DNA of 19,327 nucleotides from Pyrobaculum sp. (GCA_009903905.1 WYEI01000196.1:1-19327); one strand, 5' to 3'. Shown: positions 1-6,801, counted from the stretch's first letter. Notes: a model not told the origin generated them from the letters alone. Numbers and translations are program-made.

Positions 1-144
1 GCAGAAGGCTGAGACCTCGCCGAATGTGCACTCGGCCAGAAACGGCGCGCCGGGCCCGAGATATCTCTCCAACAGCGGGTACAGCCTCCCCAGATCTCCG
101 CATCCCCCGCCGCAGAGCCCCTTCTCGAGGACCGCAAGCAACAT
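1..144 (-). CDS. Six-cysteine helper protein, third (edge) copy, N-terminal part only
   Basis: An open frame runs from an ATG at 144-142 to the window edge, giving 48 residues that start MLLAVLEKGL and contain Cys11, Cys15, Cys39 and Cys48. The ATG shares one base with the TGA stop of the nuclease remnant before it (TGATG), the tight packing expected in an operon. The segment ...LERY..APFLAECTFGEVSAF lines up, by eye and anchored on Cys39, with AELLCNVEDLTFYV in the plus-strand copy at 17443-18132 and VELKCRISGLRLLGF in the minus-strand copy at 6172-6798. The gene order (nuclease, then this protein) is the same as in both complete copies. Function is unknown. The alignment is short, so homology rests as much on position as on sequence. 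Confidence 0.55.
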   Translation of the reverse strand, partial: MLLAVLEKGLCGGGCGDLGRLYPLLERYLGPGAPFLAECTFGEVSAFC

Positions 145-503
145 CAACACGGACCGCATCCGCGGCTAATAATTATTCCCTCCCTGGCCAGTGCGGTCTC
201 GACGCGATAGCTCGGCCTAGCGTGTGGGGGCACAACGAGGTAGAAGGCCCTTAGGCAGGGGAGCCAATCCCCGACGCGCCTCCTCTTGGCGACCACGTTC
301 GAGACGTAGCGGCTCAGCTCGCCGACCTCCTTCAGCTCCACGGCGACGGGCGCATTCCCGCATTTACACATCAGGTCAGGCATGCCGCCAGCCGTGCGGG
401 AGCAGCAGGGATACTCGCCGCGGCTGCACTCGGACTCGTCAGGCGTGCAGCAACAATCTGCACATATCGGGACGTCTCTCCCGTCCGCACAGGCCCATGT
501 ACC
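144..503 (-). pseudogene. Cysteine-rich PD-(D/E)XK nuclease, third copy, 5' end decayed or unclear
   Basis: The reading frame ending at the TGA at 146-144 carries a nuclease-like core, MPDLMCKCG followed by VAVELKEV. This gives the Pro-Asp and Glu-x-Lys pattern also seen in the two complete module nucleases. Upstream, TWACADGRDVP aligns with GWLCRDGKPVP of the copy at 16932-17462. Many cysteines follow (CADCCC, CCS, LPC, CGPC). Above about position 503 homology stops, and the only in-frame start is a GTG at 704, inside the CRISPR leader, which is unlikely to be real. There is no in-frame ATG, GTG or TTG where the paralogues begin with MRC. It is therefore a 5'-damaged copy or needs a frameshift or unusual start. 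No ATPase gene precedes it, so this copy of the module has lost or never had that component. Confidence 0.55.
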
Positions 504-646
504 CAGCCCTGCCGCCCGGCACCTTAGTCGAGGCGCGGGACTGCCCGCCGACCGTCGGCCACATGGCCCGGCTGGGCTACGGCGCGCTGCACCCCTACAA
601 CGCGCAGCCCTAACGCCGCTAGGCCCCTCAGATCCAGCCAGGCCCG

Positions 647-810
647 GACCACGCCCCAGTCCGTAAAGCGCGCGGCGCGGCGAAGAACGGCGCCTCGGCT
701 CCACCCAACGCCGTCATCCTTGAATGTAAAGCGGGATTTGAAGGCGGCCGCCGAGGCTCAAGGAAAGACCCGAAAAACTTAAAAACCCAGAAAACCGCCC
801 AACATGAGCG
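647..810 (+). promoter_or_regulatory. CRISPR leader 1
   Basis: This stretch immediately upstream of array 1 is nearly identical to the stretch upstream of array 2. Shared blocks include ACCACGCCCCAGTCCGTAAA, GGCGAAGAACGGCGC (679-693), AAGGCGGCCGCCGAGGCTCA and an A-rich final block ending AACATGAGCG directly against the first repeat. Such conservation outside genes is typical of leaders, which direct array transcription and integration of new spacers. Leader 1 is about 55 bp shorter than leader 2 because it has one copy instead of two of the 15-bp block. Confidence 0.85.
774..786 (+). promoter_or_regulatory. TATA box for pre-crRNA of array 1
   Basis: AAACTTAAAAACC lies with its centre about 30 bp before the first repeat. 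The same sequence occurs at the same place in leader 2. The distance fits a transcript that starts a few bases before the first repeat and runs rightwards. Confidence 0.6.
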
Positions 811-1034
811 GTAGAATCTCAAGAAGGGTTGAAACTGGCCGTAGGAGAGATGCCTTATGGGGATCCAGCCCATATCGGGTAGAATCTCAAGAAGGGTTGA
901 AACATAGAATGCGAAAGGGTCGAGGACGTATTCACGGCGCTTAGGTAGAATCTCAAGAAGGGTTGAAATAGAGGAGATCAGTTCGGGGAATCTCTTCTAG
1001 GCCCATAGCTTCAAGTCTCAAGAAGGATAGAACC
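811..1034 (+). CRISPR. CRISPR array 1: four repeats, three spacers, last repeat decayed
   Basis: Repeats of 25 bp begin GTAGAATCTC and end GGGTTGAAAC. They lie at 811-835, 879-903 and 945-969; the third ends in T instead of C. A fourth, decayed repeat at 1010-1034 keeps TCTCAAGAAGG but differs at about a third of positions. Spacers are 836-878 (43), 904-944 (41) and 970-1009 (40). The orientation is set by the leader on the left and the decayed repeat on the right, the usual leader-distal end. The last eight bases of the repeat (GTTGAAAC) would become the 5' handle of the crRNA. Confidence 0.97.
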
Positions 1035-1058
1035 TACCTCTATCTATACCCCGCCGCA

Positions 1059-1099
1059 ATATAGTTTACATATAGTTCCAAACAATCTCGATATAGCTT
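1059..1099. repeat. Three phased ATATAG-type short repeats
   Basis: ATATAGTT occurs at 1059-1066 and 1070-1077, and ATATAGCTT at 1091-1099. Start-to-start distances are 11 and 21 bp, about one and two helical turns. The block is an AT-rich island in otherwise very GC-rich DNA between the end of array 1 and the end of the Csx1 gene. It could be a protein-binding site, a promoter for a short transcript, or chance similarity of TATA-like sequence. Confidence 0.3.
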
Positions 1100-1248
1100 A
1101 ATGGATTGGGCCGTTCGCACCCTCGCACCCGACGGCGTCGCCGTAGGCGGACGCCGAGGCGTCGATGGGGCCTTGCCGGCTGGCGTGGGCCGGAGCGCGC
1201 CGCGGGCGCGTCGTGGCTGGCTTCGCTTCGCGGGGCGGCGCCTCGGCG

Positions 1249-2430
1249 CTACTTCTCCAGGCACCTGTAGGTGCGCTCGTCGATCTGTATCGCGTAGTCG
1301 TCGCCGTGTCTGCAGACCTTGGTGTAGCTGTCCAGCAGGCCCGCGTGGGCTACGAAGTCCCTGTTGTCCTCGCCGCACGGCTCGCCGGCGCGCGACGGCG
1401 CCATGTCCTTCAGATCCGCGAGCGTGGCGCATCCGCTTGGGCGGCGTCTGTCGAGGCGCCTCCTTATGTCGTCCAGCTCGTGCTGGACGAGGAGCCGGGC
1501 CGTGGGGTTCAGCTTCCTCACGACGTGCCACTGCCTGTACTGGCCGAGGGCGGCGGGCAGGTCCCTGCATCCGGCCCGCGCCAGGAGGCGCTCGTAGAGG
1601 GCCCTGTAGTCGGGCTTTCCGCCGTAGACGACCCTGCACGGCCCCTCCCCGCAGACGGGCTTGGGCTCCGCCCTGTAGTCGGGCTCCTCCGCCTCTCTGC
1701 AGAGGGCCGCGTAGTGAAGGGGCGCGCCGTAGTAGAGGGCGCGGGCCGCGGGGAGCCTCGGCGTCCAGAAGAACTGGAGGTGGTCGACGGAGTCGACGAA
1801 AAGCGCCTCGTAGCTCCACTCCTGAGGCGTGGCGTTCCACACCGATATCTCCACCCGGTCGTAGCCGCGGAGGAGCGCCGCGCCGGCGAGGAGCCTGGCG
1901 GCGTAAAGCGAGATGGTCGGCATGAAGTTCACGCCGTGGATCACGTCCAGCGCCATCTCGAGGGTCCCCCCGGGCTCCCCCAGCGCCTCCACTTGCCGCC
2001 AGAGCCCCAGCACGAGCTCCGCCAGGATGTGGTCCGGCGCGGCCTCGTAGAGGTACCCGCCGTAGAGCCCCCTGGATCCCGTGGCCACCACCTCGACCTC
2101 ACGGCCCATGGCCCCGGCCACGGCCCTCATGTACCTCCGCAGGGCCTCCCGCCACCCCTCGCCCTCCGCGGGGCGCACGGCGATCCGGCCTCCCTCCTCG
2201 GCCACCTCCAGGCCGGAGCTCCTGGCCGCCTCCAGCATCCTCCCGTCGACCTCGCCGCTCCTCGCGGCCGCCGTCAGCGCGGAGTCGAGGGCGTAGACGA
2301 CGTAGCGGTCGGCCTCGGCGCACACGATCGACGAGAAGCCCGGCCTCTCCCCGCCTCTGCACCTGTAGACGACGGGCCTCCAGTTCAGCGGGCTCCCCCA
2401 GGTGGCTACGTAGAGCCTCCTAGCCTCCAC
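1249..2430 (-). CDS. csx1: Csx1-family CARF-HEPN ribonuclease (first copy)
   Basis: A 393-residue protein. The N-terminus (LYVATWGSPLNW) and the motif DVIHGVNF (residues 162-169) are characteristic of the CARF domain of Csx1 proteins, which binds cyclic oligoadenylate made by Cas10. Near the C-terminus RDFVAH (residues 357-362) matches the HEPN R-x4-H catalytic motif, so Arg357 and His362 are the likely RNase residues. Expected role: a cytoplasmic, signal-activated RNA nuclease that degrades transcripts during phage or plasmid attack. The start is a GTG at 2430, with a TATA box centred 23 bp upstream, consistent with a leaderless message. It shares this signalling arm with a second Csx1 and a ring nuclease. 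The family assignment is strong; the exact ligand (probably the tetra-adenylate) is inference. Confidence 0.88.
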   Translation of the reverse strand: MEARRLYVATWGSPLNWRPVVYRCRGGERPGFSSIVCAEADRYVVYALDSALTAAARSGEVDGRMLEAARSSGLEVAEEGGRIAVRPAEGEGWREALRRYMRAVAGAMGREVEVVATGSRGLYGGYLYEAAPDHILAELVLGLWRQVEALGEPGGTLEMALDVIHGVNFMPTISLYAARLLAGAALLRGYDRVEISVWNATPQEWSYEALFVDSVDHLQFFWTPRLPAARALYYGAPLHYAALCREAEEPDYRAEPKPVCGEGPCRVVYGGKPDYRALYERLLARAGCRDLPAALGQYRQWHVVRKLNPTARLLVQHELDDIRRRLDRRRPSGCATLADLKDMAPSRAGEPCGEDNRDFVAHAGLLDSYTKVCRHGDDYAIQIDERTYRCLEK

Positions 2431-2447
2431 ACCCGAATCCCAACACG

Positions 2448-2457
2448 GATAAAAAAC
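2448..2457 (-). promoter_or_regulatory. TATA box of the first csx1
   Basis: On the minus strand the sequence reads GTTTTTTATCC, centred about 23 bp before the GTG start at 2430. The spacing is the same as at the other promoters in the window, so the transcript probably begins at or next to the start codon. Confidence 0.5.
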
Positions 2458-2636
2458 ACCTTGCCGAAGGCCGCCAGGCGGCCCGGCCTCCCCGCACCCC
2501 CGACGCGCGCAGCCGCGGCTCCGGGATCCAGTTTGCTCAGTAACCGTCGGCCGCGCTCAAGGGCCTCGCCGACGCCCCGAACGCGAGCAGCCGTCGGATC
2601 CAGGCCGGCGCCGGCCCCCAAATCGCAACCGCAGGG

Positions 2637-3401
2637 CTACAGAACCTCCTCGAGGGGCACGGCCTCCCTCTTGCCTTCGATGAGCCACACCTTGAGCTCC
2701 TTGGCCCTCTGGACGGCCGAGGGCTCGGCGACGAGGGTGTAGAGGACAGGCACGAGCCTGCCGGATATCTTGTCGGGCATCCTCCTCTGGAGCTCCCGTA
2801 TCCTTTCGATGGCCTTCTCCACGTCGCGGCCGCCGGCCCTAACCTTGGCTTCGCCTACTGCGGTGACGGCGCCGGCGTTGCAGTAGATGTCAAACTCGTA
2901 GTCGGCGTCTAGGCGCAGCCTCTCCGCAACGCATCTATGGCCCCGCTGCTCAAGCAGATACTGAACCATCTCGCGGCCGCTGTCCTCCACGCTGATGGCC
3001 AAGGCCTCAAACTGCTCCTTAGTGGCCATCTTGTCCTCGATACGTCTCAAGCTGCTCTCAACGCGCTTCAAGTCGTCCTTGGTGGCCATGGCGTTCTTGA
3101 TCTCCTGCACCTCCCTCTCCAGCCTCTCCACGCGGCTCTTGACATCCCCCACCTCCCTCTCCAGCCTGGCCGTCCGCCTCTCCAACCTCCTCAGGTCCTG
3201 CCTGGTGGCGACGTCGAGCGGCACGGCGATCCTCCTGGCGATCAGCGACGCCACCTGGGCGGCCACCTCCTCGCTCTCAAGCACCCTCACGAAGACCCTC
3301 CCCAGCTCCCTAGGCGGCAGAGAGGCCAGGAGCTCCGCGAAGAACCCCGGCTCCTCCCGCGCGACGTCCCTCAACGCCCTCTTGACGGACTCCCTCTCCA
3401 C
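2637..3401 (-). CDS. DUF3782-type coiled-coil PD-(D/E)XK-like protein
   Basis: A 254-residue protein resembling the archaeal DUF3782 group. It has a helical N-terminal part, then a long charged heptad-rich segment (about residues 66-132, with RLERR, RLEREV, IKNAMATKDDLKRVE and MATKEQF) predicted to form a coiled coil. The C-terminal domain contains EFDIY (Asp171) and VGEAKV (Glu184-x-Lys186), the spacing of a PD-(D/E)XK nuclease fold. A DNA- or RNA-cleaving role is plausible but unproven; such proteins are widespread in Thermoproteales and are not all CRISPR-linked. It lies between two csx1 genes on the same strand, 69 bp after one and 206 bp before the next. The start is a GTG at 3401; no in-frame ATG gives a better start. 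Confidence 0.75.
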   Translation of the reverse strand: MERESVKRALRDVAREEPGFFAELLASLPPRELGRVFVRVLESEEVAAQVASLIARRIAVPLDVATRQDLRRLERRTARLEREVGDVKSRVERLEREVQEIKNAMATKDDLKRVESSLRRIEDKMATKEQFEALAISVEDSGREMVQYLLEQRGHRCVAERLRLDADYEFDIYCNAGAVTAVGEAKVRAGGRDVEKAIERIRELQRRMPDKISGRLVPVLYTLVAEPSAVQRAKELKVWLIEGKREAVPLEEVL

Positions 3402-3425
3402 GAATAAATAATAAGATGAATCTAG

Positions 3426-3435
3426 ACTATATCCG
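3426..3435 (-). promoter_or_regulatory. Possible TATA box of the DUF3782-type gene
   Basis: CGGATATAGT on the minus strand lies about 29 bp before the GTG at 3401. A second AT-rich run (TTATTATTTATT, 3403-3414) sits too close to the start to be its TATA box. The assignment is uncertain. Confidence 0.35.
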
Positions 3436-3470
3436 TTGCGGGCGCCGGCCGGCGGCGGGCTCGAGGCTCC

Positions 3471-4964
3471 TCAGCGGCCGTACAGCCCGCACTGCCTCAT
3501 CAGCTCGTCGAGAAGGGGCCGGAGGAGGTCCCCCCTGTAGACCACCTCGACGATCTTGCCCTCGGCGAGCCTCACCCTGTCGATGAGGACGTAGGAGAGT
3601 CCGCCGTGGGCGGACAGGTTGCGGAGCGGTACATACACGTTTCTGCTGCCCGCCTTCTTGCCGCCCAACGCCTTCCTCAGCTTCCCGCGGTCCTCCTCTA
3701 TTTCCTTCCGTTTGTCCTCCACGGCACGTGCGAACTCCGCCTGATCCGCGCTCCCTTTGTGCTGTTTATATATGTCCACAATGGCGTGCACCTCGGCCGC
3801 GGAGAGCTCCCCGCCTATTCCGAGCTCCCTTGCGTGCTTGATCACTACGCTGAAATCATCTGCCGTGCGCCTTAGAACCAGATAGTTTTGGATTGCCGCG
3901 GTCTTCCTGTAGCGGTCGGCGACTGCGTTGAGGAACCCCACGAGGTCGCCCCTCTGGAGCTCCTGGAGGTCGCCGACGACGGACGCCATCGCGGCCTTCA
4001 CGGCATATGTGCGGTCGGGCTCCGGGTACTTGACGCTATCGCCGGCGATTATGGGAGTGGAGTCGGGCGGCTTGACCTCCACGCGGGGCAGCTGGGCCAC
4101 GGCGCCTCCGTCGTCGTACCTAGCGCCGCTGAAGGCGAGGCCGGCGGCGCCGTTCGCCAGAAGGCAGATGTAGGCGAGCAGCTGCCCCAGCTCGCCGGTC
4201 CGGTCGAGATCCCCCAGCTCCGGCATCTGGAGCCTCCTCAGCGCCGCGATCTGCCTGATGTTCCTCACGGCCCTCTGCAGCTCGGACACCTCGTTGATGA
4301 AGAGGTCGATTGCCTCGCCCTTTTCCTCGGCCGCTCCGCCCTTCCCCTCGGCCCTCTCGCCGGAGACGCAGCGCTCCGACTTGGCGCCGGCGGGATACGG
4401 ATCGGAATTGAAAATGAGGAGGTTTTTCTCCACCCCCCAGATGACGGCCGCCGCAACGGCGGCGTAGAGGACCGCCACAGTCTGGAAGTTTATCCCGTGG
4501 GTGAGGTCGACGGCGAGGAATGTGGGCCTGCCCGCCTCCAGCAGCGCGCGGAGCGCCTCGTTGAATATGGCCAGGGGAGCGCCTTTAAACCGGCGACCCC
4601 AGTAGCGGCCTATGCCCGGAAGGACGACGACCTCGGCCTCCGGCCCCGCCGAACACTCGGATGTCTCCGCAAGCCTCCGGAACCACTCGACGTACTGCTC
4701 CTTTACGCGCCTCCTGAACTCCCTCCCGTCTGCAAAGCCCGCGGGGTTAAGCGCGGTGTCGGCGCCGAAGATGACGGTCCTCACGTCCCAGCCGTTCTCT
4801 CTGAAGAAGCGGATGAGCGCAAGCGTGCTGGAGCAGGAGGTGCACTCCACCGGCCTCGCCCCCCCGAACGAGGGATGTTGCGGCGGCTCCAACCTGTACC
4901 TGGCCCTACTCCAGCTGGGCGGGTAACCCCAGGCAGCCGCGATGAGGACAGAGCCTTTACCCAT
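3471..4964 (-). CDS. csx1: Csx1-family CARF-HEPN ribonuclease (second, larger copy)
   Basis: A 497-residue protein. N-terminal VLIAAAWGYPPSW and DLTHGINF (about residues 153-160) mark the CARF domain that senses cyclic oligoadenylate. RNLSAH (about 448-453), followed by GG, is the HEPN R-x4-H motif, so Arg448 and His453 are the likely RNase residues. Between them is a long helical stretch with charged segments. The frame also allows an ATG at 4973, three codons earlier. I prefer the ATG at 4964 because the palindromic TATA box at 4980-4989 is centred 20.5 bp from it but only 11.5 bp from the other. Only the fold motifs are shared clearly with the first csx1, so the pair is not a recent duplication. 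It is divergent from the ring nuclease gene at 5007, with which it appears to share a promoter. Confidence 0.9.
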   Translation of the reverse strand: MGKGSVLIAAAWGYPPSWSRARYRLEPPQHPSFGGARPVECTSCSSTLALIRFFRENGWDVRTVIFGADTALNPAGFADGREFRRRVKEQYVEWFRRLAETSECSAGPEAEVVVLPGIGRYWGRRFKGAPLAIFNEALRALLEAGRPTFLAVDLTHGINFQTVAVLYAAVAAAVIWGVEKNLLIFNSDPYPAGAKSERCVSGERAEGKGGAAEEKGEAIDLFINEVSELQRAVRNIRQIAALRRLQMPELGDLDRTGELGQLLAYICLLANGAAGLAFSGARYDDGGAVAQLPRVEVKPPDSTPIIAGDSVKYPEPDRTYAVKAAMASVVGDLQELQRGDLVGFLNAVADRYRKTAAIQNYLVLRRTADDFSVVIKHARELGIGGELSAAEVHAIVDIYKQHKGSADQAEFARAVEDKRKEIEEDRGKLRKALGGKKAGSRNVYVPLRNLSAHGGLSYVLIDRVRLAEGKIVEVVYRGDLLRPLLDELMRQCGLYGR

Positions 4965-4979
4965 GCCAATCATTCAACC

Positions 4980-4989
4980 TTTATATAAA
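4980..4989. promoter_or_regulatory. Palindromic TATA box shared by csx1 and the ring nuclease gene
   Basis: TTTATATAAA is a perfect palindrome between two divergent genes. Its centre is 22.5 bp from the ATG at 5007 (plus) and 20.5 bp from the ATG at 4964 (minus), the leaderless spacing seen elsewhere in this window. A single box could thus serve both directions. Confidence 0.6.
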
Positions 4990-5006
4990 TGAACGCGCTC
5001 CGGGAT

Positions 5007-5708
5007 ATGGTCGGGGTGTTTCTGGCCGTAACCGTGGGGACCTCCCTCCTCGTCAACGCCGCCAGGAGGGGCGTGCCGAGGGGGCGGCTGGCCGAGTACG
5101 CCGCCTCGAGCCCGGAGGAGGCGTCGGCGGAGCTCAACACCGTGGTGAAGTTCGCCAGGAGGCGCCCGGCCCTCTTCGGCGACGTGTCGGCCGCGCTGTA
5201 CGCCAGCGACACGGAGGACGGGAGGGAGGCGGGGGCCGCGCTGAGGGAGGCCCTCTGCAGGTCGGTCGCCGCGGGCAGGTGCTCGGCCGAGCTGAAGGTT
5301 GTGCCGGGGCTCGGCGTGGACTTCAGGCGGGGCCTCCTGGAGCTCGCGCTGGCCGTGGGGAGGGACGTGGGGAGGGCCAGGGCCGAGGGGAGGCTGACGT
5401 ACGTCGTGGCGACGGGCGGCTTCAAGCCCGAGTCCACCTTCGCCGTGATCGCCGCATACCTCGCCGGGGCCCACGGCGTGGTCTACGTCCACGAGACGTT
5501 TAGAGACGTGGTGGAGCTCCCCATGCTCCCCCTCCAGCTGGAGGAGGCCCTCGCCAAGTTCGCCAGAGGGGAGGCGGACGAGTACTCCCTGGCGCGCAGG
5601 CTGGGCCTGGACGTGCACCACCTGGAGGGCGTAGGCCTCCTCAAGAAGGGGGAGGGGGGCCTGGCGCTGGACGACCTGGTGGCCGCCCTCCTCGAGATAC
5701 GGCGCTGA
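5007..5708 (+). CDS. crn1: CARF ring nuclease, Crn1 / Cas_APE2256 family
   Basis: A 233-residue protein starting MVGVFLAVTVGTSLL. The GTSLL loop near the N-terminus and ATGGFKPES (Lys140) match the two ligand-contact regions of the Sulfolobus ring nucleases, where a serine in the first loop and a lysine in the second are needed to cut cyclic tetra-adenylate. Expected role: to degrade the Cas10 second messenger and so switch Csx1 off. The CARF domain is followed by a smaller C-terminal region (about residues 180-233) resembling the winged-helix part of this family. An upstream in-frame ATG at 4989 overlaps the TATA box and is rejected as the start. Its pairing with csx1 on a shared promoter suggests that activator and off-switch are expressed together. 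Confidence 0.85.
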   Translation: MVGVFLAVTVGTSLLVNAARRGVPRGRLAEYAASSPEEASAELNTVVKFARRRPALFGDVSAALYASDTEDGREAGAALREALCRSVAAGRCSAELKVVPGLGVDFRRGLLELALAVGRDVGRARAEGRLTYVVATGGFKPESTFAVIAAYLAGAHGVVYVHETFRDVVELPMLPLQLEEALAKFARGEADEYSLARRLGLDVHHLEGVGLLKKGEGGLALDDLVAALLEIRR

Positions 5709-6171
5709 GCCGAGTCGACAGCCGCCGACAAGCCGACGACAGCCCTCCGGAAGGCGCAACGTGATTTCTCGGCCCGCTCGGGCAGACCGCCCTCCGTCTG
5801 TCTACGCGCCGACCTCTTGGCAAGCGCGACGGAGACGCGCTCCATTCCTCGCTCGCATCAGCCTTCAACCCCCGGTCTAAGCCTGGACTCACCCTCGGCG
5901 GCACCCCCTCCATGTCTCAGCCCCGATAAGTGCCGCAAAGCATAACCTGGCAGTTATGCGTCTCCCGTCCGGGGCCGTCTCTGCAGCCTGGCGACAACAT
6001 GGGCCGCTGGCGCTTTGACGAGCATTGCGACCGCTTGCCCACATCGAGGGATCAGGCATTCAAGCCCAACCGCGGTGGTGGGGGTCCGGCCCAGGGAAGA
6101 GATGTCTCGTATGAACCACAACGACGCCCACTCGGCGACGTGTCTAGACGTCGGTTGCTTCGGCTACGGGC
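5709..6171. other. Gene-poor gap of about 460 bp
   Basis: I see no convincing gene, tRNA or repeat here; open frames in it are short with no recognisable motif. The only structure noted is a 7-bp inverted repeat GCATAAC-CTGGCA-GTTATGC at 5940-5959, which could form a small hairpin. The gap separates the convergent ends of the ring nuclease gene and the left ATPase-nuclease module. No T-run terminator is obvious for either. Confidence 0.5.
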
Positions 6172-6798
6172 CTAGGTTATGACTTTTATCCGTCCATTGC
6201 ACGTCTTTGCGAGTTCCTCCGCAAGTTGCGCCTCTGTAGCCGCCACACAGCCGGGTTGTCCCCCCATACATTTGACCTGCATCTGGAGCCTTCTGAGATG
6301 CTCGTAGTCGAGGTCTAGGAGCTTTACGAGCCCTTCACCTCCCTCTCTGGCGTTGAGGAGGCTGAGGAGCACATAGGCAAGCATGGAGGGGACGCCTTGC
6401 TTGAGCAACACGGGCAACGCGTCGCAAGGGTCCTCCAGCATCCGCTCCTGTAGGGTCCCCTCAAACTCGGCGGCAAAAAATGACAGAGGATACGGCGACA
6501 CCGCGGCGAAAGACGCGTCCAGGCGCTCTGCAAGAAGCCGCAACGAAGACTCCACCTCCCCGCGTCTTTTCCCTAGATAGTCCCTAGCAACATCCATGGA
6601 GTACTCCCCCTCGGAGACGGCCTCCTCGGGAAAGAGTTGAATCACGGTTGTAGGACCCCAGCGACTTACGAAGCCTAGGAGCCTCAGCCCGCTAATCCTG
6701 CATTTCAGCTCTACTGGCGTATTTTCAAATTCATCACATGTCTCCCTCAGCGCTTTTACAGCGGCATTTGTAGGGAGAAGGGTCTCAACTACAAGCAT
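6172..6798 (-). CDS. Six-cysteine helper protein of the left module, unknown family
   Basis: A 208-residue protein that I do not recognise. It is clearly homologous to the protein at 17443-18132: both have the core LRLL-x-ERL-x-A-x-FAAV-x-PYP (residues 87-104 here), then F-x3-F and a PC pair. All six cysteines here (21, 33, 125, 177, 184, 200) have a counterpart in the other copy (21, 38, 135, 186, 192, 208) despite low overall identity. That suggests three structural disulfides, common in Pyrobaculum-type cytoplasmic proteins, or a metal site. The sequence looks mostly helical, without a signal peptide or a clear membrane segment. The ATG at 6798 lies 3 bp after the nuclease stop, so it is the last gene of the ATPase-nuclease-helper operon. 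A function in regulating or assembling the other two is inference. Confidence 0.8.
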   Translation of the reverse strand: MLVVETLLPTNAAVKALRETCDEFENTPVELKCRISGLRLLGFVSRWGPTTVIQLFPEEAVSEGEYSMDVARDYLGKRRGEVESSLRLLAERLDASFAAVSPYPLSFFAAEFEGTLQERMLEDPCDALPVLLKQGVPSMLAYVLLSLLNAREGGEGLVKLLDLDYEHLRRLQMQVKCMGGQPGCVAATEAQLAEELAKTCNGRIKVIT

Positions 6799-6801
6799 GT
6801 T

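Noticed and set aside
497..613. Short plus-strand frame MYPALPPGTLVEARDCPPTV... (38 codons)
   Set aside because: It looks fairly protein-like, but has no TATA box or ribosome-binding site, overlaps the nuclease remnant on the other strand and matches no family I know.
1040..1840. Minus-strand frame of 266 codons ending in LYRDCLELYVNYIAAGYR
   Set aside because: It overlaps csx1 on the same strand in another frame; the more natural-looking tail is only the AT-rich ATATAG block read as codons.
1165..2742. Long plus-strand open frame of 525 codons over the first csx1
   Set aside because: It is antisense to a gene with clear CARF and HEPN motifs; its translation is low-complexity Arg/Pro/Ala-rich, as expected of a GC-rich shadow frame, and it runs through an intergenic region.
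3888..4988. Plus-strand open frame of 366 codons over the second csx1
   Set aside because: Antisense shadow with no recognisable motif; it ends at the divergent promoter.
5940..5959. Inverted repeat GCATAAC-CTGGCA-GTTATGC as a terminator
   Set aside because: A 7-bp stem without a following T-run, more than 200 bp from either neighbouring gene end; too weak to call a terminator or operator.
5709..6171. Possible tRNA or C/D box RNA in the gene-poor gap
   Set aside because: No T-loop-like GGTTC-AA-TC arm with matching acceptor stem and no paired C (RTGATGA) and D (CTGA) boxes were found on either strand.
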